From positions 1-25,820 of the forward strand of contig CAJUDC010000019.1 in assembly GCA_910584955.1 (NCBI GenBank): a DNA stretch of 25,820 nucleotides, given 5' to 3'. The translations under genes and the position numbers were made by a program. This document shows positions 6,586 through 13,666 of this stretch, one piece after another. The notes beneath the pieces are model-generated. The model saw only the letters and a program-made list of their open reading frames with translations. It was not told where the DNA came from and searched no databases. Origin of the DNA: an uncultured Paraprevotella sp. (GTDB lineage Bacteria; Bacteroidota; Bacteroidia; Bacteroidales; Bacteroidaceae). How positions within the stretch are numbered: position 1 is the first letter of the stretch; each line of letters starts with the position of its first letter.

Positions 6586-7743
6586 ATGGATAATAATAGA
6601 AAACAGATTGCGATTCTCGGCTCAACCGGTTCTATCGGTACGCAGGCGTTACAGGTGATCGAGGAGCATCCCGAACAATATGAGGCCTACATCCTTACGG
6701 CAAATAACCGTGTGGACTTGCTGATTGAACAGGCATTGAAGTTCCAGCCCTCTGCCGTGGTGATAGCCAATGAGGCGCATTATCCGAAATTGCGGGACGC
6801 CCTGGCCGATCAGCCCGTCAAGGTCTATGCAGGGGAGGAAGCCTTGTGCCAGGTGGTGCAGGATGCGCATGTGGATATTGTGCTTACGGCGATGGTCGGT
6901 TTCTCCGGTCTGCGTCCGACCATCAGTGCCATCAAGGCCCGTAAGGCAATCGCACTGGCTAATAAAGAAACATTGGTGGTGGCCGGCGAACTGGTCAACC
7001 GGCTGGCAGCGGAGCACCGCGTGCCCATCTTGCCGGTCGATTCCGAGCATTCGGCCATATTCCAATGCCTGGCGGGCGAGCGTAGCCCCCTGGAGAAAAT
7101 CATCCTTACGGCATCGGGCGGTCCGTTTCGTACCTTCACCCGGGAACAACTGTCAGGCGTAACCAAGGAGCAGGCGCTGAAGCATCCGAATTGGGATATG
7201 GGAGCGAAGATCACGATCGACTCCGCCTCCATGATGAACAAGGGCTTCGAAGTGATAGAAGCCAAGTGGCTCTTCGGGGTTTCGCCCGAACAGATTCAGG
7301 TGGTGGTACATCCGCAGTCGGTGGTACACAGTGCCGTGCAGTTTGCCGACGGAGCGGTGAAGGCGCAGTTGGGCGTTCCCGATATGCGCGTACCCATCCA
7401 ATACGCATTTTCCTATCCCTTTCGGCTGACCAGCAGTTTTGAGCGCCTGGATCTGTTCAAAACCTCTACGCTGACTTTCGAAGAACCGGATGTGGAACGT
7501 TTCAGAAACCTGGCGCTGGCCTATGAGGCTTTGCATCGCGGAGGCAATATGCCCTGTATTGTAAATGCGGCTAATGAAGTGGTGAACCGGGCTTTCCTGG
7601 AAGACCGTATCGGCTTTTTGCAGATGAGCGATGTGATAGAAGATACGATGCACCGGACCGCTTTTGTGGCTTCGCCCACACTGGAAGATTACTTGCAGAC
7701 CGATGCGGAGGCACGTCGTCGGGCCGCTGAGGCTATACGATAG
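6586..7743 (+). CDS. dxr: 1-deoxy-D-xylulose-5-phosphate reductoisomerase
   Basis: Dxr converts DXP to MEP with NADPH and a divalent metal, opening the MEP route to IPP and DMAPP. The 385-residue protein has the NADPH loop GSTGSIG (residues 12-18), the metal-ligand segment LPVDSEHSAIFQC (about residues 149-161), the flexible-loop and substrate block HPNWDMGAKITIDSASMMNK (about residues 202-221) and GFEVIEAKWLFG next to it. All look intact, and the length is normal. It sits between rimM and rseP in the rightward operon. Undecaprenyl phosphate derives from this pathway, which gives a loose functional link to murA. Confidence 0.97.
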   Translation: MDNNRKQIAILGSTGSIGTQALQVIEEHPEQYEAYILTANNRVDLLIEQALKFQPSAVVIANEAHYPKLRDALADQPVKVYAGEEALCQVVQDAHVDIVLTAMVGFSGLRPTISAIKARKAIALANKETLVVAGELVNRLAAEHRVPILPVDSEHSAIFQCLAGERSPLEKIILTASGGPFRTFTREQLSGVTKEQALKHPNWDMGAKITIDSASMMNKGFEVIEAKWLFGVSPEQIQVVVHPQSVVHSAVQFADGAVKAQLGVPDMRVPIQYAFSYPFRLTSSFERLDLFKTSTLTFEEPDVERFRNLALAYEALHRGGNMPCIVNAANEVVNRAFLEDRIGFLQMSDVIEDTMHRTAFVASPTLEDYLQTDAEARRRAAEAIR

Positions 7744-7780
7744 CGACATATATTGATAATCAAGTAAAAAACAATTGTTC

Positions 7781-9184
7781 ATGGATACATTTCTCATTAA
7801 AGCCGCCCAACTGGTGCTTTCCCTTTGCATTTTGGTGGCGCTGCACGAAGGCGGGCATTTTTTCTTTTCCAAACTCTTTAAAGTAAAGGTCGAGAAGTTT
7901 TACCTGTTCTTTAATCCTTATTTTCATCTGTTCAGTACGAAAGATAAGTGGTTTTCCCGTCTTTTCCCAAAAAGCAAGAACTGGGAAACGGAATACGGTA
8001 TCGGATGGGTGCCTTTGGGGGGCTATGTGAAAATAGCCGGCATGATAGATGAAAGTATGGATACGGAGCAAATGAAACAGCCCGTCCAGCCTTGGGAGTT
8101 TCGTGCCAAACCCGCGTGGCAGCGTCTGTTGATCATGATCGGCGGTGTGCTGGTGAACTTTCTGCTTGCGCTGTTCCTGTACACCATGATCCTGTTTACC
8201 TGGGGAAAGGATTCGCTGCCGATGGAGCGTATCACGATGGGCTTTGCCTATAATCAGACGGCGCGTTCCATGGGTTTCCAGGACGGTGACCGCATAGTAA
8301 GCGCCGATGGGGAAGCGATTTCCGAATGGAACTACGGTGCTTTGCTGCGCGAGGTGGCAGAGGCGAAAACCGTTACGGTGATGCGTGCCGGCCAGACGGT
8401 AACCCTGTCGATGCCCGAAGATATGGACATGCTGAAGCTATCCAAGGAATATCCTCCTTTCCTGGCTCCGATTGTACCGTCGGTCGTTGATTCCGTATTG
8501 CCGGCATCTCCTGCCTATGCGGCGGGACTGCGTGCCGGTAGCCGTATTCTGGCTGTGGACGGAAAAACCTTGCATACGTGGAACGAATTTGATGCATTGA
8601 TGGCGCGTCGCGACGATGTGCTGGCCTCCGGTTGTACGCCGGCCGATAGTGCACGGCTTCGTTCGCTGGAGGTGGTGTTCATTTCCAAAGAAAAGGCACA
8701 GCCCGATACCGTAACCCTTTCGCTTACGGCGGATTACCGTTTGGGGATTGTTAAGCAATCTATTTGGGACTACTACGAACCGCTGCACACGGAATACGGG
8801 CTGTTGGCCAGCATTCCGGCCGGTGTGAAGCACGGATTGGATGTGCTGGCCGGTTATGTACGCGATCTGAAATACCTGTTCTCGGCAGAGGGCGCCAAGA
8901 GTGTGGGCAGTTTCGGTACGATCGGCAGTATCTTCCCGGCATCGTGGAACTGGCAAGGATTCTGGGAAATCACGGCATTCCTTAGCATTATGCTGGCCTT
9001 TATGAACATCCTTCCCATTCCGGCCCTCGACGGAGGCCATGTGCTTTTCCTGATACTGGAGATGGCTACCGGCCGGCAGCCCAGCGAGAAAATGCTGGAA
9101 CGTGCACAAGTGGTCGGTATGGCTCTGCTGTTGGGTCTGATGCTACTGGCTGTGTTCAACGATATAGTGAAATTCGTGTTTTAA
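7781..9184 (+). CDS. rseP: Site-2 intramembrane metalloprotease RseP
   Basis: RseP cleaves transmembrane segments of regulatory proteins, classically anti-sigma factors, and clears signal peptides. The 467-residue product has the zinc motif HEGGH (H22, E23, H26) in its first helix, the GWVPLGGYVKIAGM loop and two PDZ-like regions (around GFQDGDRIVSADGEAI and AAGLRAGSRILAVDGKTL). A late helix carries NILPIPALDGGH, with D417 as the third zinc ligand. The open frame begins at a TTG at 7775; I use the ATG at 7781. It is last in the operon, 37 nt after dxr, and a long hairpin follows. Its substrate here cannot be seen from the window. Confidence 0.95.
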   Translation: MDTFLIKAAQLVLSLCILVALHEGGHFFFSKLFKVKVEKFYLFFNPYFHLFSTKDKWFSRLFPKSKNWETEYGIGWVPLGGYVKIAGMIDESMDTEQMKQPVQPWEFRAKPAWQRLLIMIGGVLVNFLLALFLYTMILFTWGKDSLPMERITMGFAYNQTARSMGFQDGDRIVSADGEAISEWNYGALLREVAEAKTVTVMRAGQTVTLSMPEDMDMLKLSKEYPPFLAPIVPSVVDSVLPASPAYAAGLRAGSRILAVDGKTLHTWNEFDALMARRDDVLASGCTPADSARLRSLEVVFISKEKAQPDTVTLSLTADYRLGIVKQSIWDYYEPLHTEYGLLASIPAGVKHGLDVLAGYVRDLKYLFSAEGAKSVGSFGTIGSIFPASWNWQGFWEITAFLSIMLAFMNILPIPALDGGHVLFLILEMATGRQPSEKMLERAQVVGMALLLGLMLLAVFNDIVKFVF

Positions 9185-9212
9185 GACAAAGGATATACGG
9201 ATAAGCATTCGT

Positions 9213-9252
9213 TCGGGTGGTTCTCTTGATTTATGTCAAGAAAACCACCCGA
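9213..9252 (+). terminator. Long hairpin after the tsaB-rseP operon
   Basis: A 17-nt arm TCGGGTGGTTCTCTTGA (9213-9229) faces TCAAGAAAACCACCCGA (9236-9252), with one C-A mismatch and a 6-nt loop. It begins 28 nt after the rseP stop. No T tract follows, so termination is likely but unproven; it may instead protect the 3' end of the operon mRNA. Confidence 0.6.
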
Positions 9253-9275
9253 TGGTTTAGAATCCTGCTTCGAAG

Positions 9276-9308
9276 CTTGCGGAAAGAAATGTTTGTATGT
9301 TACCTTTG
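9276..9308 (+). promoter_or_regulatory. Promoter-like element ahead of a small membrane ORF
   Basis: TACCTTTG (9301-9308) matches TAnnTTTG. A partial -33 box, CTTG (9276-9279), lies 21 nt upstream. Transcription would start near 9315, about 95 nt ahead of the 33-codon ORF at 9409 and well clear of rseP. Confidence 0.45.
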
Positions 9309-9408
9309 CCCGAAAAGATACAGGGTTAGTTATTCAACCGGTGTTCGGTGCATGTCGGATAGGGTATCGGCAGATACGGATCGGGATGGGTAAGGAAAAA
9401 GATAGGTA

Positions 9409-9510
9409 ATGATGGATACACAGACGTGTTTTGTGACTGGAATTGTGGTTTTGGCTACGGTAATGAGTATATGTATGCTGACAAGATTTACCGGCGACGG
9501 TGAATGCTAA
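9409..9510 (+). CDS. Candidate 33-residue single-helix membrane protein
   Basis: ATG ATG at 9409-9414 opens a 33-codon frame ending at TAA 9508-9510. The product starts MMDTQTC, has one hydrophobic helix (FVTGIVVLATVMSICML) and ends RFTGDGEC, the build of a bacterial small membrane protein. A purine-rich TAAGGAAAAAGATAGG precedes the start. A TAnnTTTG element lies about 100 nt upstream, and a strong intrinsic terminator lies 26 nt downstream at 9536, so the ORF sits in a self-contained unit of roughly 260 nt. I do not recognise a family. The alternative is a non-coding RNA whose ORF is fortuitous. Confidence 0.45.
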   Translation: MMDTQTCFVTGIVVLATVMSICMLTRFTGDGEC

Positions 9511-9535
9511 ACGGTCCGGTCGAGGAAAGAAAATG

Positions 9536-9580
9536 AAAAGGTCTACACCATTTTTGAAAAAGGTGTAGACCTTTTTTATT
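9536..9580 (+). terminator. Strong intrinsic terminator
   Basis: A perfect 14-bp stem, AAAAGGTCTACACC (9536-9549) with GGTGTAGACCTTTT (9562-9575), is followed by a T-rich run (TTATTTTT). It lies 26 nt after the small-ORF stop. The A-rich left flank gives a weaker possibility of working on the other strand too. Confidence 0.8.
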
Positions 9581-9585
9581 TTTGC

Positions 9586-9620
9586 TGTACACCTAATTCA
9601 GAAAAGGTGTACACCTTTTT
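9586..9620 (+). terminator. Second terminator-like hairpin with an 18-bp perfect palindrome
   Basis: TGTACACCT (9586-9594) pairs with AGGTGTACA (9605-9613) and is followed by CCTTTTT. The right part is itself a perfect palindrome, AAAAGGTGTACACCTTTT (9602-9619), whose core closely resembles the stem of the terminator just upstream. It could be a tandem terminator or a protein-binding site; the sequence does not decide. Confidence 0.5.
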
Positions 9621-9707
9621 GCCCTTTGTTCAAGAAGATCATGAAAAAAGTGGCTGAATAAGTGTAGATTTAACGCTCAAGATAAAATACGGTATAGCTC
9701 TTTTTCT

Positions 9708-9715
9708 TATCTTTG
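9708..9715 (+). promoter_or_regulatory. Bacteroidota -7 element for the CotH gene
   Basis: TATCTTTG matches TAnnTTTG and lies 32 nt ahead of the ATG at 9748. I see no clear -33 TTTG at about 20 nt upstream. It follows the terminators at 9536-9620, so the CotH gene is probably transcribed on its own. Confidence 0.5.
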
Positions 9716-9747
9716 TAACCTGTTGTAAACTTAGATATAAGGTCGCT

Positions 9748-12700
9748 ATGAAAATAAAGAACAGACATTTTCGATGGATGAGATGTGGATTGTTGTGTTT
9801 GCTGTGGCTCATGGCAAGTCATTTGTGTGCACAGACCTATTCGTTGGCACAGGCTGTGGAAAAGGCCGATTATTACCTGGCCCATAGTCGGAGCGGACAG
9901 AAAGAAGAGTTTCGAAGACAGACCGAACGGGCGCGGGCCTATCTGTCGGCCACCGACAACCAAATGATGCAGAAAGCTGCCGAAGAATTGGTAAAACATA
10001 TCCAGGCTTACGTGCTGGAAGCCGAACCGACGGACGGGATTGCTTTCGACCTGACGTTTTTATTGAAGAGTGCGTCTATGGACGGCACGGCTGAAGGATG
10101 GTCGGTTACGCCGACACTGAACTACGGTGAGGCAGAGTTCTACGATCAGACTTTTGATTTCTACCAGATGCTGTCGGACATGCGGCCGGGAGTTTACCGC
10201 TTCAATGTGACGGGGTTCCATCGCAACGGAAAATATAATTACGGAATTGCAAGCGAAGCCAACGCCGGTTGCGTGGTATACGGTAACGGGATGGAGCTGC
10301 CCATGCTTACACTCTACGCCACAGCCGATGCGGCCCAGTTCAATCAAACCGGAGGATATGCCAATAACATGGCTGAGGCCCAGACTATCTTTAATAAGGG
10401 ATATTATGTCGATAATGCGTTGCTCTTTTACCAGGACGAGACGGGTGAGATGACCGTAGGTATCCGCAACCGTAACACACGCAGTGCCAACTGGACCTGT
10501 TTCCGGGGATTTACGTTGGAATATATGGGGCGTACGGAGGGCGAACGGCTGGCCGGAGTATTCCGTCTGGCTTCGAAGAGTTATCAGACGGGCGGATCCG
10601 TAGTACCCGGCGAGAAAGCCAGCCAAAACACGGTTCTGTATCATACTTCCTCGCTGTCCACTTTGGGAAAAAGCAATTTCTGGTATGTATATGAGAAAGG
10701 AAAACATACATACGCCCTGAAAAATGCCGGAACCGGCCAATGGATTACGTACGACGGACAACGGACGGACGGGAGCTATGTGCGACGTTATGTGTCGCTT
10801 ACCGACGAGGCGGTAGGCGACAGCTCGTTGTGGACGATGACCTGGAACAGCGACGGTGCTCTGGTTCTGCGTAGTGTGAAGTTGCCGGCACACTTGTTCG
10901 ATCTGCGTGTGAACAGTTGGGTGGTGGGTACCTATAGTAACACGGGGGCGGCTGCTACCAACCAGAAATTTGCTTTGTATGATGCGGCGGGCAATCTGAT
11001 AACCGATTTGAGCGATGCTTTATTTCGGAGAGGAATGGCCTCGTTGCAGATAAACGGGCGCGAACCGCTGTTCGACCGTATGAACGAGACTTATTTGTAT
11101 ACGATCCCTGATGAAGCGATGCAGAAAAACCGGTTTACTGCCGATATTTCCTATTTGCTGAATGCGGGGTATGAAAAGCTGACGATAGACGGAACGCCGG
11201 TGGAAACGGGAGCCACTTACACGTTTACCGATGTGGCGTATGGAAAAGAATATGTTTTGGGGCTGATGCTTTCCGACGGTGAAACGTGTGAGGAACGGCT
11301 CACCTTCACATCGTTGCCGATCGTGCATATCAACGGCAGTTTCAGCAGTGAGTACAGCCAGGCGACGATCCGCGTGGACGATCCCGAAGCGGTTGGCGAA
11401 GATACGCTTATCCGTTCGCGTATCCGGTGGAGAGGGGCCACGACCCGTTATCGTAATAAAAAGCAATATGCCGTGAAACTGTATACGCCGGACGGGGTGT
11501 CGACCGACGTATCCTTCTTCGGTTTGCGTTCGGACAATAACTGGATATTGGACGGGCTGGTGATTGACAAAGCACGTATGCGCAACCGTGTTGTCACCGA
11601 TCTGTGGAACGATTTCGCCATGAAACCGTACTATTTCTCCAAAGAACCGGAAGCCCATACCGGTACGCGCGGGCATTTTGTGGAACTGATGCTCAACGGG
11701 CAGTATGCAGGTATTTATTGTATGACCGAGAAACTGGACCGCAAGCAGATGAAGCTGAAGAAGTACGACGAGACCAAAGCAGGCACGGACGCGGCGATAC
11801 GAGGAGAGTTGTACAAAGCCTCCGACTGGAGTTATTCCGTGTTCATGGGACACAATTCCGACGTGAATTATTATCCGCGCACCCATCCCACCGCATTCAA
11901 CAACCGTTCGGAGACGTGGGACGGTTACGAAGTGAAGTACCCGGACCTGGGAGACGGGCAGCCTGTGGACTGGGCCGAACTGTATGAAGCCGTGGATTTC
12001 GTGTGTACATCTTCGGATGAAGATTTTGCCGCACGGGTGGGATCTTATTTTGATATGCCGGTCATGATTGACTATTATATCCTGATGGAAACGATTTTGA
12101 GTGCGGACAATCATGGCAAGAATATGTATTGGGGGGTGCATAACCGAAACAAGAGTGTCATGCTGACCCCGGCTCTGTGGGACCTGGATTCGACTTGCGG
12201 TCGCAGATGGGATGCAAGTGAGGTGCGGGCCGATCAGGACTATACCACTTATATTACCAAAAGCGAGCATGGCGACTTCAATCTTTTCCGCCGGTTAAAA
12301 GCCTGCAACGTGGACAATTTTAACGAAGCGGTCCGCTATCGATACAAGGAATTGCGGAAGGGAGCCTTGCATACAGACAGTATTCTGGGGCGGTTCTATG
12401 CCTATAAGGAGCTTTTCGACCGCAGCGGAGCCGCCGGAAGGGAAGAGCGTCGGTGGACCAATACGGACATTGGTACGATCAATTTTGACGATGAGATGAA
12501 GTATCTCACGAATTGGTTCCACACACGTATGAATTATCTGGATGACGCCTGGGACATCGCTTCATTGCCCGATCCCGTTCCCGACGGGGTGATGGCCGTG
12601 AACCCGGACGGAGAGGCCGGACTGAAAGCCTATGGAGAAGCCGGTACCTTGGTAGTGGAGCTTGCTGTTCCGCAAACGGTAACGGTGTGTACGCTGGGAG

Positions 12701-12804
12701 GAAAAGTGCTGTATCGTGAGCGGGTGGAAGCCGGAAAAACGCGCGTGGGCCGTTTGCCGAAAGGCGTTTATCTGGTGAATCATAATAAGGTGGCTATACA
12801 TTGA
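9748..12804 (+). CDS. Secreted CotH-kinase-family protein with a C-terminal sorting-like tail
   Basis: The 1018-residue protein starts with a signal peptide (cleavage near residue 28, after SHLCAQ). A helical stretch (about 30-95) and a jelly-roll-like region with a carbohydrate-binding flavour (about 96-265) follow, then a beta-rich part that may be a trefoil (about 275-415). The CotH domain spans about 520-870, with RIRWRGATTRYRNKKQYAVK, the AGIYCMTEKLDRK motif (about 653-665) and WDLDST (from residue 811), which resemble the kinase-like ATP and metal residues. CotH of Bacillus is a protein kinase acting on spore-coat proteins; the substrate here is unknown. The last 45 or so residues (VTVCTLGGKVLYRE, LPKGVYLVN) resemble a type IX secretion type A sorting tail. 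A hairpin follows. Confidence 0.88.
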   Translation: MKIKNRHFRWMRCGLLCLLWLMASHLCAQTYSLAQAVEKADYYLAHSRSGQKEEFRRQTERARAYLSATDNQMMQKAAEELVKHIQAYVLEAEPTDGIAFDLTFLLKSASMDGTAEGWSVTPTLNYGEAEFYDQTFDFYQMLSDMRPGVYRFNVTGFHRNGKYNYGIASEANAGCVVYGNGMELPMLTLYATADAAQFNQTGGYANNMAEAQTIFNKGYYVDNALLFYQDETGEMTVGIRNRNTRSANWTCFRGFTLEYMGRTEGERLAGVFRLASKSYQTGGSVVPGEKASQNTVLYHTSSLSTLGKSNFWYVYEKGKHTYALKNAGTGQWITYDGQRTDGSYVRRYVSLTDEAVGDSSLWTMTWNSDGALVLRSVKLPAHLFDLRVNSWVVGTYSNTGAAATNQKFALYDAAGNLITDLSDALFRRGMASLQINGREPLFDRMNETYLYTIPDEAMQKNRFTADISYLLNAGYEKLTIDGTPVETGATYTFTDVAYGKEYVLGLMLSDGETCEERLTFTSLPIVHINGSFSSEYSQATIRVDDPEAVGEDTLIRSRIRWRGATTRYRNKKQYAVKLYTPDGVSTDVSFFGLRSDNNWILDGLVIDKARMRNRVVTDLWNDFAMKPYYFSKEPEAHTGTRGHFVELMLNGQYAGIYCMTEKLDRKQMKLKKYDETKAGTDAAIRGELYKASDWSYSVFMGHNSDVNYYPRTHPTAFNNRSETWDGYEVKYPDLGDGQPVDWAELYEAVDFVCTSSDEDFAARVGSYFDMPVMIDYYILMETILSADNHGKNMYWGVHNRNKSVMLTPALWDLDSTCGRRWDASEVRADQDYTTYITKSEHGDFNLFRRLKACNVDNFNEAVRYRYKELRKGALHTDSILGRFYAYKELFDRSGAAGREERRWTNTDIGTINFDDEMKYLTNWFHTRMNYLDDAWDIASLPDPVPDGVMAVNPDGEAGLKAYGEAGTLVVELAVPQTVTVCTLGGKVLYRERVEAGKTRVGRLPKGVYLVNHNKVAIH

Positions 12805-12813
12805 TAGGTTGCG

Positions 12814-12864
12814 GACTGTTTCTTTTATCCCTCCCGTGCCGGGCAGTGGACGAAAGAAACAGTC
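12814..12864 (+). terminator. Hairpin after the CotH gene
   Basis: GACTGTTTCTTT (12814-12825) is a perfect 12-bp match to AAAGAAACAGTC (12853-12864) across a 27-nt loop. It begins 9 nt after the CotH stop. Downstream T residues are scattered (TTTCC, CCTTTTG), so this is a plausible rather than certain terminator. Confidence 0.55.
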
Positions 12865-12900
12865 GTTTCCGTCCTTTTGTAAACAGAAAAACTGCATACG

Positions 12901-13083
12901 ATGAACGAAGGAATGCCGAAAGATCCGGCCATGTTGATGAGCTTTGTCAATATGAAACTGCGTGATTATTATCCGACACTGGATGCGATGTGTGATGATA
13001 TGGAGGTGGACAAAGCCGAGTTGGAGCAATATCTAGCTGCGGCAGGATTTACATACAATCCTGCCGCAAACAAGTTCTGGTAA
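12901..13083 (+). CDS. DUF4250-family small protein
   Basis: A 60-residue soluble protein with the DUF4250 pattern: PKDPAMLMSFVNMKLRDYY, then LDAMCDDMEVDKAELEQYL, ending with AAGFTYNPAANKFW. The size fits the family, whose function is unknown to me. The acidic helical middle and lack of any signal peptide indicate a cytosolic protein. The start could be M1 (12901) or M5; I keep M1. It lies between the hairpin after the CotH gene and a convergent lipoprotein-like gene 17 nt away. TCCTTTTG at about 12872-12879 is a near miss to the -7 consensus and might drive it. Confidence 0.85.
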   Translation: MNEGMPKDPAMLMSFVNMKLRDYYPTLDAMCDDMEVDKAELEQYLAAAGFTYNPAANKFW

Positions 13084-13100
13084 AGAAATAAAGAAGCTTT

Positions 13101-13550
13101 TTAGTTGATGTCCTTGCTGTCTATTTCGATTTTTCGCAGATAGAATTTTACTTTGGCGCATATCTCGTCAAACTGTTGACGGAGGTGGTACACTTTGTTT
13201 TTCTGATCGTAGTACTCCTGGTTGCGCCCGCGATTGTCGCGGTTCTGCAATATCGCTAGTTTTTCTTGTTCGGCTTGCAGTTGTTTGTCTATCAGTGCCA
13301 ATGTGTCTTGGGCCTCGCAAAGTTCGATACTGTCCATGACGACAATGCCTACGCTGCGGGTCTTTAAGGCTTTCGGCCAAGTGCGACGCATGGATTCTAC
13401 GGTATCCCGGGCTGCTGCATATTCCTTTTGTTGCAGCAGGGTGCGGGCCATGTCCAGCATTCGGGTAGCCTGTATTTCGGGATCGGCCTCACCGGACGAA
13501 CAGGCGGTTCCGGCCAAAGCAAGCAGAAGCAGGGGCAATATATTCTTCAT
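13101..13550 (-). CDS. Putative lipoprotein with a helical, coiled-coil-like body
   Basis: The 149-residue product has a lipoprotein-like signal (MKNILPLLLLALAGTAC, then SSGEADPE); Cys17 would be the lipidated residue. The lipobox is imperfect because residue -3 is Gly rather than Leu. The acidic residues after the Cys could fit a Bacteroidota surface-export signal, but this is weak. The mature part is almost all helix: a TPR-like opening (MLDMARTLLQQKEYAAARDTV), then a charged stretch (LIDKQLQAEQEKLAILQNRD) and KVYHLRQQFDEICAKVKFYL. I do not recognise a family. A TAnnTTTG element precedes it at 13579-13586. The function is unknown. Confidence 0.8.
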   Translation of the reverse strand: MKNILPLLLLALAGTACSSGEADPEIQATRMLDMARTLLQQKEYAAARDTVESMRRTWPKALKTRSVGIVVMDSIELCEAQDTLALIDKQLQAEQEKLAILQNRDNRGRNQEYYDQKNKVYHLRQQFDEICAKVKFYLRKIEIDSKDIN

Positions 13551-13578
13551 GTACCGATTTGTTAAGATTTTCTGCGGG

Positions 13579-13586
13579 CAAAAATA
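13579..13586 (-). promoter_or_regulatory. -7 element for the putative lipoprotein gene
   Basis: The minus strand reads TATTTTTG, matching TAnnTTTG, with its downstream edge 28 nt ahead of the start at 13550. No -33 TTTG is apparent. Confidence 0.45.
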
Positions 13587-13630
13587 CCATTTTTTGCCGT
13601 ATATAGCGTATGCGGAGGATAAAAAAATCG

Positions 13631-13638
13631 TAATTTTG
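13631..13638 (+). promoter_or_regulatory. -7 element for cca
   Basis: TAATTTTG matches TAnnTTTG and lies 28 nt ahead of the cca ATG at 13667. A -33 TTTG is not seen at the right spacing. Together with the element at 13579-13586 it makes this 116-nt gap a divergent promoter region. Confidence 0.5.
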
Positions 13639-13666
13639 TGCCGATTTTATGATACATTAATATAGA

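Noticed and set aside
11020..12270. 416-codon minus frame opposite the CotH gene
   Set aside because: It is a shadow of a real gene with strong codon bias; the translation is His/Arg/Val-rich and has no recognisable domain.
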